Shown: positions 32,145-41,616, counted from the stretch's first letter. The stretch: DNA of 64,000 nucleotides from Kitasatospora xanthocidica (GCF_014656195.1 NZ_BNBY01000008.1:180396-244395); one strand, 5' to 3'. Notes: a model not told the origin generated them from the letters alone. Made by a program: numbers and translations.

Positions 32145-34226
32145 GTGGTTTCGTCGGGTTCGACGGGGGCGACGGCGGAGGGTTCTCCGTCGGCGCGAAT
32201 ACGGTTGCGGACCTGGCTGCTGGAGGACGTGAGCGCGGAGAAGCCCGCGCAGCCGTCCGCGGCGGCCAGGGGTCCGGAGGCGGCGCACAAGGCTTCGGCA
32301 CACGCGGGTACGGCACCTGCGGGTACGGCGTCCGCGGGCGCCGGGCACGAGGGTGCGGCGGCGGGGGAAACCGCCGCGCCCGGTGCGCACGCCGGCCAGC
32401 GCTGGTGGCGGGTGATGTGCCTGACCGGCCTGGACTACTTCTCGACGCTCGGCTACCAGCCGGGCATCGCCGCCCTCGCCGCGGGCGTGCTGTCGCCGAT
32501 CGCCACCATCGTGCTGGTGGTCGTCACCCTGCTGGGCGCGCTGCCGGTCTACCGGCGGGTGGCCAAGGAGAGCCCGCGGGGTGAGGGCTCGATCGCGATG
32601 CTGGAGCGGCTGCTGTCGTTCTGGAAGGGCAAGCTGTTCGTCCTGGCGCTGCTGGGCTTCGCGGCGACGGACTTCCTGATCACCATCACGCTGTCCGCCG
32701 CCGACGCGAGCGCGCACCTGGTGGAGAACCCGCACCTGAACGGCATGCTCGGCGGCAAGCAGGTGCTGATCACGCTGGTCCTGGTGGCGCTGCTCGGCGC
32801 GGTCTTCCTCAAGGGCTTCAGTGAGGCGATCGGCCTGGCGGTGGCGCTGGTCGGCGTCTACCTGGCGCTGAACGTGGTCGTGGTGGCCGTCGGCCTCTGG
32901 AAGATCGTCGAGGCGCCGCACGTGGTCACCGACTGGACGGACGCGCTGACCGCCCAGCACGGCAACCCGGTGATCATGGTCGGCGTGGCCCTGGTGACCT
33001 TCCCGAAGCTGGCGCTCGGCCTGTCCGGTTTCGAGACCGGCGTCGCCGTGATGCCGCACATCGAGGGCGCGCCCGGTGACACCGAGGCCAACCCGGCCGG
33101 CCGGATCCGCGGCGCCCGCAAGCTGCTCACCACCTCCGCCGTGATCATGAGCTGCTTCCTGATCGCCACCAGCTTCATCACCACGCTGCTCATCCCGGCC
33201 GACCAGTTCAAGCCCGGCGGTGACGCCAACGGCCGCGCCCTGGCCTTCCTGGCGCACGAGTACCTGGGCGGCGCCTTCGGCAGCGTCTACGACCTCTCCA
33301 CCATCGCGATCCTCTGGTTCGCCGGCGCCTCCGCGATGGCCGGCATGCTCAACCTGCTGCCGCGCTACCTGCCGCGCTACGGCATGGCGCCGCACTGGGC
33401 GCGCGCGGTGCGGCCGATGGTGATCGTGCTGACCGTGGTCGGCTTCCTGGTCACCTGGATCTTCGACGCCGACGTGGACGCCCAGGGCGGCGCGTACGCG
33501 ACCGGCGTGCTGGTGCTGATCAGCTCGGCGGCCATCGCGGTGACCATCGCCGCGTACCGCAAGCGCGAGAAGGGCTGGACGGTCGCCTTCGCGGCGATCT
33601 CGGCGGTCTTCCTCTACACCACCGTGCTGAACTGCATGGAGCGGCCGGACGGTCTCAAGATCGGTGCCTGCTTCATCGCCGGCATCATCCTGGTCTCGCT
33701 GCTCTCCCGGCTGCGCCGCGCCTTCGAGCTGCGCGTCACGAACGTCGCGCTGGACGATGTGGCGGAACGTTTCATCAGGGACTACGCGCACCGCCCGCTG
33801 CGGCTCATCGCCAACGAACCGAGCCGCCGCGACAACGCCGAGTACCGCGACAAGATCCGCCAGATCCGCGCCGACAACGACATCCCCGGCGAGGACGACC
33901 TGGTCTTCGTCGAGGTCACCGTCCGCGACGCCTCCGACTTCGAGGCCGAGCTCACCGTCCGCGGCGAGGTCCTGCACGGCCGCTACCGCGTCCTCACCCT
34001 GGAGAGCTCCAGCATCCCCAACGCGATCGCCGCCCTGGCGCTCACCGTCCGGGACCGCACCGGGCAGCGGCCGCACCTCTACTTCGAGTGGACCGAGGGC
34101 AACCCCTTCGCCCAGTTCCTGCGCTTCTTCCTGTTCGGCCAGGGCGAGGTCGCACCGGTCACCCGCGAGGTGCTGCGCGAGGCCGAACCCGACCGCTCAC
34201 GCCGTCCGCGGGTCCACGTCGGCTGA
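32145..34226 (+). CDS. APC-superfamily permease, KimA-like
   Basis: The 693-aa product has an 85-residue polar Ala/Gly/Thr-rich N-terminus, about 12 membrane helices starting at CLTGLDYFSTLGYQPGIAAL, and a soluble C-terminal domain of about 150 residues (RVTNVALDDVAERFIRDYAHRPLRLI). A long APC permease with a cytosolic tail is the plan of the potassium importer KimA/YdaO. I cannot distinguish potassium from amino acid transport. GTG at 32145 follows AGAGG. The leader does not show a ydaO riboswitch that I can recognise, and a direct repeat lies upstream instead. Confidence 0.75.
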   Translation: MVSSGSTGATAEGSPSARIRLRTWLLEDVSAEKPAQPSAAARGPEAAHKASAHAGTAPAGTASAGAGHEGAAAGETAAPGAHAGQRWWRVMCLTGLDYFSTLGYQPGIAALAAGVLSPIATIVLVVVTLLGALPVYRRVAKESPRGEGSIAMLERLLSFWKGKLFVLALLGFAATDFLITITLSAADASAHLVENPHLNGMLGGKQVLITLVLVALLGAVFLKGFSEAIGLAVALVGVYLALNVVVVAVGLWKIVEAPHVVTDWTDALTAQHGNPVIMVGVALVTFPKLALGLSGFETGVAVMPHIEGAPGDTEANPAGRIRGARKLLTTSAVIMSCFLIATSFITTLLIPADQFKPGGDANGRALAFLAHEYLGGAFGSVYDLSTIAILWFAGASAMAGMLNLLPRYLPRYGMAPHWARAVRPMVIVLTVVGFLVTWIFDADVDAQGGAYATGVLVLISSAAIAVTIAAYRKREKGWTVAFAAISAVFLYTTVLNCMERPDGLKIGACFIAGIILVSLLSRLRRAFELRVTNVALDDVAERFIRDYAHRPLRLIANEPSRRDNAEYRDKIRQIRADNDIPGEDDLVFVEVTVRDASDFEAELTVRGEVLHGRYRVLTLESSSIPNAIAALALTVRDRTGQRPHLYFEWTEGNPFAQFLRFFLFGQGEVAPVTREVLREAEPDRSRRPRVHVG

Positions 34227-34245
34227 CCCCCTGCCCGTACCCGTA

Positions 34246-34278
34246 CGGCCCGTCCGCTCCCGGTGAGCGGTCGGGCCG
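34246..34278. terminator. Terminator after the permease gene
   Basis: A 14-bp stem (34246-34259 with 34265-34278) has one mismatch and a 5-nt loop. Confidence 0.6.
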
Positions 34279-34318
34279 TCGGCGTTCCCCGGCCGTCTTC
34301 GGTGTGACCGGGCACGGC

Positions 34319-34354
34319 GCCGCCCACGCCCGGGAGGGGGAGGGCGTGGGCGGC
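34319..34354. terminator. Terminator downstream of the Rpf-LysM gene
   Basis: A perfect 13-bp stem (34319-34331 with 34342-34354) has a 10-nt loop, placed on the 3' side of the minus-strand gene. Confidence 0.65.
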
Positions 34355-34390
34355 GGGTCGGGGGGAGAGGGGACGGGTCCAGGCGGCGGG

Positions 34391-35014
34391 TCAGGAGGGG
34401 AGGTCGAGGACGGTGCCGGGCTGGATGAGGTCCGGGTCCTCGCCGACGGCCGTGCGGTTGAGGGCGTACAGGGCCGGCCAGCCGCCCGGGACGCGCAGCC
34501 GCTCGGCGAGGTCGGCCAGGGTGTCGTCCTCGCGGACGGTCCAGGTACCGGCTCCGGGGGTGGGGGCTTCGACGGCGGTCGCGGGGGCGGTCGCGGGGGC
34601 GTCCGGGGGCGGGAGGACGCCGCCGCGGTCGTGGTCCCGGGTGGCGCGGGCGCCGCAGACCGGCCACGGGGAGAGGCCGCGGTGGCCGGCCAGGTGCTGG
34701 GCGACGGCGATCTGCTGGTCGCGGGTGGCGAGGTCGGCGCGCGGGGCGTAGGCGAGGCCGCCGTTCTCGCGCCAGGTCGGCTGGTCGAACTGGAGGCCGC
34801 CGAAGTAGCCGTTGCCGGTGTTGACGCGCCAGTCGCCACTGCTCTCGCAGGCCGCCACGCTGTCCCAGTCGTACCGGTCGTCACCCGCCCGTCCGGGGTC
34901 GGACCCGGTGTCGCGCCCCGGCGGTGCGGCGTGGGCCGCGGGGGCGGCGAGGACCACGGCGAGGGCGCAGAGCGCGGTGGGGACGAGGCGACGGAGACGA
35001 GCGGTGGGAGGCAT
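34391..35014 (-). CDS. Resuscitation-promoting factor-like protein with LysM
   Basis: The 207-aa product has a signal peptide ending APAAHAAPP. An Rpf transglycosylase-like domain follows (YDWDSVAACESSGDWRVNTG), with the catalytic Glu in ACESSG and NGYFGGLQFDQPTW downstream. A linker and a C-terminal LysM domain follow (WTVREDDTLADLAERLRV). It cleaves peptidoglycan outside the cell and promotes spore germination or growth. The short length and single LysM match streptomycete Rpf proteins of the small class. A c-di-AMP riboswitch is known upstream of some rpfA genes, and I could not recognise one here. Confidence 0.92.
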   Translation of the reverse strand: MPPTARLRRLVPTALCALAVVLAAPAAHAAPPGRDTGSDPGRAGDDRYDWDSVAACESSGDWRVNTGNGYFGGLQFDQPTWRENGGLAYAPRADLATRDQQIAVAQHLAGHRGLSPWPVCGARATRDHDRGGVLPPPDAPATAPATAVEAPTPGAGTWTVREDDTLADLAERLRVPGGWPALYALNRTAVGEDPDLIQPGTVLDLPS

Positions 35015-35232
35015 CGGCGGCTCTCAGATCCGGGGACAGGGCGTGCACCGACCGGAGGCGGCGCACTCCCACCGACGCACGACCGGTGGGGCGCGCCGCC
35101 GCCGACACGTCCGGCAGGTCACCCGCACGGCCGCGCGGGACCACCCCGGCGGCCCGCGGCCGATCGGCCGTACCCCGTTCCACCCACCCCCCGTAGGGTG
35201 GCCCGGACGTTCCTCGACGAAGGGTACGAACG

Positions 35233-36090
35233 ATGACGAGCGATCAGGGCACCGTACGGGCCGAGTTGGGCGTGATCGGCGGCTCGGGTCTCTACGCGCT
35301 GCTCGACGACGTGACCGAGGTGCGCGTCGACACCCCGTACGGGGCGCCCAGCGACGCGCTGTTCGTGGGGGAGGTGGCCGGGCGGCGGGTCGCCTTCCTG
35401 CCCCGGCACGGGCGCGGCCACGGGCTGCCGCCGCACCGGATCAACTACCGGGCCAACCTGTGGGCGCTGCACTCGCTGGGCGTGCGGCAGGTGCTCGGAC
35501 CGTGCGCGGTGGGCGGGCTGCGGCCGGAGTACGGGCCGGGGACGCTGCTGGTGCCCGACCAGTTCGTCGACCGGACCTCGGGGCGGGTGCAGACCTTCTA
35601 CGACGGGCTGCTGCTGCCGGACGGCTCCGTCCCCGAGGTGGTGCACGTGTCGATGGCCGACCCGTACTGCCCGGCCGGGCGACGGGCGGCCCTGGACGCG
35701 GCCCGCGACGCGGACTGGGAACCGGTGGACGGCGGCACCCTGGTGGTGATCGAGGGACCGCGCTTCTCCACCCGCGCCGAGTCCCGCTGGTTCACCGCCA
35801 ACGGCTGGTCGGTGGTCGGCATGACCGGCCACCCGGAAGCCGTCCTCGCCCGTGAACTCGGGCTCTGCTACACCTCGTTCGCGCTGGTCACCGATCTCGA
35901 CGCGGGGGTGGAGAGCGGCGAGGGCGTCACCCACGCCGAGGTGCTGAAGGTCTTCGCGGGGAACGTCGACCGGCTGCGCACGGTGCTGTTCAAGGCACTG
36001 GAGAGCCTGCCCGCCGCGCGGGACTGCGTCTGCTCGCACGCCCTGGACGGGGTCGCCACCGGTCTGCCGGGCGTGGTCGCCACCGGCTGA
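35233..36090 (+). CDS. mtnP: S-methyl-5'-thioadenosine phosphorylase
   Basis: The 285-aa product belongs to the PNP/MTAP family: GVIGGSGLY at the start, PRHGRGH in the phosphate site, INYRANLWAL, a VEGP-like VIEGPRFSTRAE and the MTGHPEAVLARELG specificity region. It cleaves MTA with phosphate to adenine and methylthioribose-1-phosphate, in methionine salvage. The MTGHPE form rather than MT-x-xPE suggests a bacterial or MTIP-like subtype, so 5'-methylthioinosine is an alternative substrate. ATG at 35233 is used. It is divergent from the Rpf gene and not in an operon. Confidence 0.9.
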   Translation: MTSDQGTVRAELGVIGGSGLYALLDDVTEVRVDTPYGAPSDALFVGEVAGRRVAFLPRHGRGHGLPPHRINYRANLWALHSLGVRQVLGPCAVGGLRPEYGPGTLLVPDQFVDRTSGRVQTFYDGLLLPDGSVPEVVHVSMADPYCPAGRRAALDAARDADWEPVDGGTLVVIEGPRFSTRAESRWFTANGWSVVGMTGHPEAVLARELGLCYTSFALVTDLDAGVESGEGVTHAEVLKVFAGNVDRLRTVLFKALESLPAARDCVCSHALDGVATGLPGVVATG

Positions 36091-36275
36091 GCCCCGCTGA
36101 CCGGTCGCCACGGGTCGTGGGGGCGTGGGTCGTGGGGGCGCGGGTCGTGCACCGACGTTTTCCGGCCGACCGGTGTTCAACTGCCGTTCCCCGTACGCAC
36201 GGCCGGTCGTGGTCCGGCCGTGCGGTTCGGCTGGGAGCCTCCTGGGCGATTCCCGGAGCCCAGGAGGCGGCAGTC

Positions 36276-37916
36276 GTGGCACACCCTTCGGTCCATCCTT
36301 CGACACACCCTTCGACACATCCCTCGCGCAGGACGGTCCTTCGGACGGGGACGGCGGCCGGCGCGCTCGCCGCACTGCCCGCGTCCACCCTGCTGTGGAC
36401 CCAGCCGGCGGTGGCCGGCACGCCCGGCCCGGAGCAGATCCACCTCCAGTGGGGCGAGGAGCCCTCCCGGGAGATGACGGTCTCCTGGGCGACCGGCGCC
36501 TCCGTGCGCCGCCCCCGGGTACGGATCGGCACCCCGCGCGGCGGCGCCGGACACACCGTGGACGCGGCGACCCGCACCTACGTCGACGGTCTCAACAAGG
36601 TCGAGACCTTCACCCACCACGTCCGGCTGACCGGCCTGCGGCCCGACACCACGTACGTCTACGAGGTCCTGCACGACGGCGCGGACCCGGTGCGCGGCAC
36701 CTTCCGCACGGCGCCCGCGCGCGGCCGGGCGGCCTTCCGGTTCACCAGCTTCGGGGACCTGGGCACCGGCGACAACGTGTTCAAGAAGTCCTCGAGACAC
36801 GGCGCCGCGGCCGTCCGCCAGGTCGAGCAGTTCAACCCGCTGTTCCACCTGCTCAACGGCGACCTCGCGTACGCCAACAACAACACGGACCTCCAGCCGC
36901 AGTGCTGGAACGCGTTCATGAACAACCTGTCCACGTCGGCCGCGAACCGCCCGTGGATGCCCGCACCCGGCAACCACGAGGTGGAGGCCGGCGGCGGGGA
37001 CCTCGGGTACGCCTCGTACCTGACCCGCTTCGAACTGCCCGACAACGGCACCCGCGACCACTGCGGCAACTGGTACAGCTTCCAGGTCGGTTCGGTGCTC
37101 TTCGTCAGCCTGGACGGCAACGAGATCGCGGTCGAGGACGACGCCAGCCTCGACCCGGCCACCGGGCAGTCCATCTACATCAGCGACTACAGCGAGGGCG
37201 CCCAACTCCGCTGGCTGGAACGGGTGCTGTCGCGGGCCCGGCGCGGCCGCTCGGTGGACTGGATCGTCGCCAACATGCACCAGTTCGCGATGTCCTCCTC
37301 CTCCGCCAGCCACGGCGGCGACATGGGCATCCGCGAGAAACTGCTGCCACTGCTCGACCGCTACTCCGTCGACCTGGTGCTGGCCGGCCACGACCACGAC
37401 TACGAGCGCACCCACCCGGTGCGCGGCACCGCCCCGGGCGGGCTGCTCACTCCGGCGGTGGCCGACGACGACCTGCGGCAGATCGACACCTCGCAGGGCA
37501 CCGTCCACCTGATCCTCGGCGGCGGCGGCACCGCCGGGCACGACGACGTCTACCTGCCCGCCGACGGCGACGGCGTGCGCGAGGCCTTCGTCCGCACCCA
37601 GCGGCTCACCTTCAAGGCCGACCCGGACGCCAAGGAGAAGGCCCACTGGTCAGCGGTGACGGATCCGGACACCAAGTACCCGTACGGCGTCGCCGTCTTC
37701 GACGTCGACCCGGGCCTGGTGCCCGGCGGCCGCACCACCATCACCGTCAGCTACTACCACTCGGTGCCCGCCACCGCCGCCAACCCCTTCCCGACACCGG
37801 TCCTGTACGACCGCTTCACCCTCCACCGCGACCGCAGCGACGGCTGGGACGACGAGGACCAGGGCGACGACGAGAACGTCTCCCGGAACGACGCGGAGGC
37901 GGCCGCCTCCGGCTGA
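36276..37916 (+). CDS. Tat-exported purple acid phosphatase-like metallophosphoesterase
   Basis: The 546-aa product starts at GTG after AGGAGG (8 bp). The N-terminus has a HPSVHPSTHPSTHPS repeat, then a twin-Arg signal (SRRTVLRTGTAAGALAALP). A fibronectin-like N-terminal domain (PEQIHLQWGEEPSREMTVSW) and a metallophosphoesterase core follow, the core with GDLGTGDN, NGDLAYANN, PGNHE and GHDHDYERT supplying the di-metal ligands. It probably hydrolyses extracellular phosphate esters. The C-terminus is acidic (DDEDQGDDEN). The Tat route fits cytosolic metal loading. Confidence 0.9.
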   Translation: MAHPSVHPSTHPSTHPSRRTVLRTGTAAGALAALPASTLLWTQPAVAGTPGPEQIHLQWGEEPSREMTVSWATGASVRRPRVRIGTPRGGAGHTVDAATRTYVDGLNKVETFTHHVRLTGLRPDTTYVYEVLHDGADPVRGTFRTAPARGRAAFRFTSFGDLGTGDNVFKKSSRHGAAAVRQVEQFNPLFHLLNGDLAYANNNTDLQPQCWNAFMNNLSTSAANRPWMPAPGNHEVEAGGGDLGYASYLTRFELPDNGTRDHCGNWYSFQVGSVLFVSLDGNEIAVEDDASLDPATGQSIYISDYSEGAQLRWLERVLSRARRGRSVDWIVANMHQFAMSSSSASHGGDMGIREKLLPLLDRYSVDLVLAGHDHDYERTHPVRGTAPGGLLTPAVADDDLRQIDTSQGTVHLILGGGGTAGHDDVYLPADGDGVREAFVRTQRLTFKADPDAKEKAHWSAVTDPDTKYPYGVAVFDVDPGLVPGGRTTITVSYYHSVPATAANPFPTPVLYDRFTLHRDRSDGWDDEDQGDDENVSRNDAEAAASG

Positions 37917-37935
37917 CCTGTGGCCCCCCAACTCC

Positions 37936-37968
37936 CCGGGCCCGCCGCGTACTTCGCGGCGGGCCCGG
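37936..37968 (+). terminator. Terminator after the phosphoesterase gene
   Basis: A perfect 14-bp stem (37936-37949 with 37955-37968) has a 5-nt loop. Confidence 0.75.
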
Positions 37969-38148
37969 ATTGCTTGTAGCGCACCAGGAGTGCGGCGGGC
38001 AATCCGCAGTTCGTCGTAAGACAGGCCAGGGGGCGGCGGGCAAGACTGTCTCCGCCATGTCCACGCCAATGACTGGCAGTTCGGATCAGCCGCTCGGATC
38101 AACAGCACGCGCCATGCGCACTCCCACACCACCAGAAGGTTGGAAGCG

Positions 38149-39084
38149 ATGCACCTCCGTGCCACGACCCGCAAACTCCTCCTCACCGGCCTGGCGCTCG
38201 CGTTCGCGGCCGCCCCGCTGCTGGCGGTCCCGGCCCAGGCCACCACCACGTCCGCCGTCGCCCTCGCACCGGTGAGCGCGGCCGCGTCCGTCGCCCGGCC
38301 GGGCGCCCCGATCGCGGTCTCGACCGCTGTGTTCGCGCTCTCCCCCGACCGCGGCGGCGTCTACAACTGGAACGGCGCCGCCTGGACCCAGGTCGGCGGC
38401 CCGGCCGCCACCATCGTCTCCGGCGGCGGCGGGCTGGTCGCCACCAACCCGACCAGCGGGGACCTCTACGTCTACAACTGGAGCCCCAACAGCTGGTCCA
38501 GGATCGGCGGCCCGGGCAAGCAGTTCGCCCTGGACGGCAGCCGGCACGTCTTCGGGCTCAGCCCGGACGGCAGTGGTGTGTTCGTGTGGATGGGCGGCAC
38601 CAACTGGAACCAGATCGGCGGCCCGGCGGGCAGCATCGCGGCCGGCGGCAACACCCTGATCGCCACCAATCCCAGCACCGGGGACGTCTGGCGCTACGAC
38701 GGCACCGGCTGGACCCGGATCGGCGGCCCCGGCGCCCAGTTCGCCGTGGACGACGCGGGCCGCGTGTACGGCCTCAGCCCCGACCGCAGCGCCGTCTTCC
38801 AGTGGCAGGGCGGCACCAACTGGACCCAGGTCGGCGGCCCGGCCGGCAGCATCGTCGCCGGTGGCGGCGGCACCCTGCTCGCCACCAACCCCGGCACCGG
38901 GGACGTCTGGCGCTACAGCGGCGGGAACTGGTCCCGGATCGGCGGCCCCGGCGCCGAGTTCACCATCGACGGCGCCGGCCACGTGTACGGCCTGAGCCCC
39001 GACCGCAGCGGCGTGTTCCAGTGGCAGGGCGGCACCAACTGGACCCAGGTCGGCGGCCCCGCCGCCTGGCTTGCCGCCTCCTGA
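38149..39084 (+). CDS. Secreted tachylectin-2-like repeat protein
   Basis: The 311-aa product has a signal peptide (LLLTGLALAFAAAPLLAVPAQA), then about six repeats of about 43 residues. Each carries a motif like GLSPDRSxVFQWQGGTNWTQVGGPAG followed by a short LLATNPGTGDVWRY blade. The repeat order alternates two half-blades, giving a five- to six-bladed propeller as in tachylectin-2, a GlcNAc-binding lectin. Blades are nearly identical at DNA level in places, so they arose by recent internal duplication. Start ATG follows GGAAG; an in-frame TTG lies 9 bp upstream. Confidence 0.82.
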   Translation: MHLRATTRKLLLTGLALAFAAAPLLAVPAQATTTSAVALAPVSAAASVARPGAPIAVSTAVFALSPDRGGVYNWNGAAWTQVGGPAATIVSGGGGLVATNPTSGDLYVYNWSPNSWSRIGGPGKQFALDGSRHVFGLSPDGSGVFVWMGGTNWNQIGGPAGSIAAGGNTLIATNPSTGDVWRYDGTGWTRIGGPGAQFAVDDAGRVYGLSPDRSAVFQWQGGTNWTQVGGPAGSIVAGGGGTLLATNPGTGDVWRYSGGNWSRIGGPGAEFTIDGAGHVYGLSPDRSGVFQWQGGTNWTQVGGPAAWLAAS

Positions 39085-39100
39085 GGTCCAGCCACGATCC

Positions 39101-39132
39101 GGGCCCGCCGCGTCGCTCCGCGCGGCGGGCCC
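39101..39132. terminator. Terminator between the lectin and membrane protein genes
   Basis: A perfect 12-bp stem (39101-39112 with 39121-39132) has an 8-nt loop. It serves convergent genes. Confidence 0.7.
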
Positions 39133-39134
39133 GC

Positions 39135-39650
39135 TCAGGTGCCGGTGGCCCGGACGTAGATGTCGGCCGCGCCCGGTGTGGACGTGGTGGACGGCCGCGC
39201 CACCACGAAGATCTGCCGTCCGGCCTGCCCGCCGGGCACCAGCGAGCCTTCGGTGGGTTCGTTGCCGGGCAGCGCGGCCCGCAGGTCCTCCGGCAGCGGT
39301 GCGGGGGCTCCGGGCCGGGCCAGGTCGTACGTGCTGAGGAAGTCGTCGATGTTGACGTCGTCGCCCCCGCCGAGTCCGTAGTGCAGGTAGGCGACCGGCT
39401 TCCCGTCGGCGGTTCGGGAGAGCACGGCGTCCGCCGGGACGTAGTACCGCCCCTTGGCGGGGTGCTGCTCGTGATGCAGGCCCGCCAGCCGCTCCGCGCG
39501 GTCGGCATCGGTCTCGCGCGGATCGAAGGTCCGCAGGACCCCGGCCACACCCCACCAGACGCATCCCACGGTGACCAGCACGCACAGCGCGAGGAACGTG
39601 CCCAGGAGCCAACGCGTCCACGGCCTGCGAGCGGAACCACCGGACGTCAT
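39135..39650 (-). CDS. Single-pass membrane protein of unknown function
   Basis: The 171-aa product has one N-terminal transmembrane helix (WLLGTFLALCVLVTVGCVWWGVAG) and an extracytoplasmic domain of about 125 residues with no family I recognise. ATG at 39650 lies one base after the stop of the upstream frame, so it is translationally coupled to the damaged WXG100-type locus. It is presumably part of that secretion-linked set. Confidence 0.65.
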   Translation of the reverse strand: MTSGGSARRPWTRWLLGTFLALCVLVTVGCVWWGVAGVLRTFDPRETDADRAERLAGLHHEQHPAKGRYYVPADAVLSRTADGKPVAYLHYGLGGGDDVNIDDFLSTYDLARPGAPAPLPEDLRAALPGNEPTEGSLVPGGQAGRQIFVVARPSTTSTPGAADIYVRATGT

Positions 39651-39651
39651 G

Positions 39652-40334
39652 TCAGAGCTTCCTGGTCCTGTTCCTACTGCTGCCTCCCATGTCGAACTCC
39701 TGCGCCAGACCGGTCCGGTGGAGGCGCTGGAGGTCGTCGTCCGAAACATAGCCGATGCCCGGCACGTCGGTCCCCTTCCGGTGGTCCCAGTTGTACCGGT
39801 CGCGGACGTGCGTCTTGTAGGTGACGGTCACCTCCGGCGGAGCACCGGGTGAGGTCGGCCTGACCTCGATCTTCGCTCCGGTGTTGTAGTGGAAGGAACC
39901 GACCGCGTAGAACCAGTCCTTGCTGCTGTCGGGCGTCGCGGACATGGGCTGCCAACCGGTCTGCTGAACCAGCGCGACGGGTTTGCCGGTGCGCCGGTAC
40001 TCCGCCAGAGCCTCGGCTTCCCAGCCCGGGATGTTTCCGTCCAGCGTGGTGGAAACGCTCCCCTGGAAGTCGGGTATGTCCCTCAGCATGTCCTCGACGT
40101 TCAGATCGAGCGGCTCGCCGGTGCCGGAGAGGAAGTGCGCCATGTTGGCGCTGGCGCAGACCCGTGACTGGCGCACGCGCCGAGGGACGATCCGATGGTC
40201 CAATCGCCGTGTCGGATTGCGGCCGCCGCCGACTCACCGAAGCCGGTGTCGGACTGTGAGACCTTGTCTGCTCCCTCATCCACCTTGGCAGCCGCTACTG
40301 GGAGTCGCTCCGGCTCCGATATATACCCAATCAT
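39652..40334 (-). pseudogene. Damaged WXG100/ESX-type locus (fused fragments)
   Basis: From ATG 40334, after GGGAGG, the frame reads as a WXG100-like start: SEPERLPVAAAKVDEGADKV, then ESAAAAIRHGDWTIGSSLGACAS. Near 40175 the recognisable sequence continues in another frame as ASANMAHFLSGTGEPLDLNVEDMLRDIPDF and runs 170 residues to 39652. That second part looks like the C-terminus of a larger secreted partner. I read this as a deletion joining two neighbouring genes out of frame. In the first frame the product would end after 77 aa at 40101. It could instead be two short overlapping genes. Confidence 0.55.
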
Positions 40335-40503
40335 CCCGTGCCTCCCAAACTTGGGTAGCTCTCCTGGTTCTCGCGCTAACGAGAGAGCAGCGGCGGACGC
40401 AGGTGAATGGGATGACCCGTGAGAGAGCTCGACCCATGCCTTCGTCGGCAGGCGCGCCATCCGGACGGGCGTGTTGACGGGTGGTGGTTCGCGCAGCCGC
40501 GAC

Positions 40504-40530
40504 GGGGCCTCCACGCGAGGTGGAGGCCCC
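40504..40530. terminator. Terminator downstream of the I36 inhibitor gene
   Basis: A perfect 11-bp stem (40504-40514 with 40520-40530) has a 5-nt loop. Confidence 0.7.
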
Positions 40531-40552
40531 TGCGGGTCTTTCGGATGATCTG

Positions 40553-40966
40553 TCAGGTGAACAGGCGGGCGTCGTCGTTGGCCGTGATGTTGAGTGATCC
40601 TGCGTATCCGTTGCCGTAGGCGTACCAGAGGCCGTCGCTGACCCGGCTGACCCATACGGTGTGGCCGGTGTTGTTCACGATCGAAGCCGCGTTCTGGTAG
40701 ACGGTCTGGCCGTAGCCCGAGCCGTTCGCCCAGTGGGCGAAGGTGAAGTTGTGCAGGTCGACGTTCTGGCCCGGGGACCAGTTCTCGAACGAACCCCAGC
40801 CGTTCCCGGGCGAGTTGTAGTACAGGCAGACGCTACCGCTGGGGCAGGTCTCTGCCCCGCCCGGACCGGCGGCGTAGGCGCTCCCGGTGGCCATGGCCAC
40901 CGCGCCGGCCGTCAGTGCCGCCACCGCTGCGAGCCTGGCCGCACGCGGTTTGATCGTGATGCGCAT
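40553..40966 (-). CDS. Secreted peptidase inhibitor family I36 protein
   Basis: The 137-aa product has a signal peptide ending GSAYAAG. The domain has CPSGSVCLYYN, then GSFENWSPGQNVDLHNFTF with the conserved aromatic and Asn pattern of I36 inhibitors (SMI-type metalloprotease inhibitors of streptomycetes). The beta/gamma-crystallin-like fold ends NITANDDARLF. Two Cys residues could pair. ATG at 40966 follows GGGAG. The target protease is unknown. Confidence 0.85.
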   Translation of the reverse strand: MRITIKPRAARLAAVAALTAGAVAMATGSAYAAGPGGAETCPSGSVCLYYNSPGNGWGSFENWSPGQNVDLHNFTFAHWANGSGYGQTVYQNAASIVNNTGHTVWVSRVSDGLWYAYGNGYAGSLNITANDDARLFT

Positions 40967-41141
40967 TCCGTACTCCCGTCTCAAGTCGACAGTGCAGGAA
41001 GGCCGATGGGTGCGGTCAGTGTTCGACCGCTGTCCGCTTGAGGCCTCGAACAGGCTGGCACGGCAGTCTCGTTGGCGCCATGGTTTCGCATCGTTCCGCT
41101 TGTGGACACATCCGGAGGCGGCGGCGCTGGTTTCGGAGGGC

Positions 41142-41465
41142 TCAGGCGGCTTCGGCCCGGTCCAACGCGGCGGCACCCGGCTGTGCGAGCCAGACCAGCC
41201 GCGCGGTGATCCCCGGTTGCCCGGCGAAATGGCGAACGGCTCGCTCGGGTGACGCGAGGGTCATTCGCAGCCGCCCGTCGACGCCGATCACGTGCGTCGG
41301 CCCGTCGTTGTCGGCGAGCCCCCAGGCCACGACCCACCCGTCGGCGTCGGCAGGGCCCTCGCCGCACACCTGGACGACGGCGAACAGCCGGGGCGCGGTG
41401 TCGAGCACGAGTTCGCACAGCTCCTGGTCGAACGGGCGGGGGTTTGGCGAGGGCTGAGCGGTCAT
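41142..41465 (-). CDS. Conserved hypothetical protein divergent from an XRE regulator
   Basis: The 107-aa protein has no known domain: PRPFDQELCELVLDTAPRLFAVVQVCGE, then VVAWGLADNDGPTHVIGVDGRLRM and a C-terminal WLAQPG. ATG follows AGGAG at 6 bp. It is divergent from the DUF5753 regulator across a 151-bp AT-richer spacer, so the two may share control. Such small genes are common beside XRE-DUF397 pairs in streptomycetes. Confidence 0.65.
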   Translation of the reverse strand: MTAQPSPNPRPFDQELCELVLDTAPRLFAVVQVCGEGPADADGWVVAWGLADNDGPTHVIGVDGRLRMTLASPERAVRHFAGQPGITARLVWLAQPGAAALDRAEAA

Positions 41466-41616
41466 GGAAGTCTCCTGACTCAGGGCATGGTTGAGCCAAC
41501 GGCCAGCACCTTCGGTAACTGATCCAGTTCATACGGTAGTGCCAGCGTGGCATACTTTCCATGCAGTCCATTGAAGACTTGCTATTTCACTCCAGGTAGT
41601 GAACGAGAGGATCGCG

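Noticed and set aside
35015..35232. c-di-AMP riboswitch upstream of the Rpf gene
   Set aside because: Such a switch is known for some rpfA genes, but I could not match its conserved core here.
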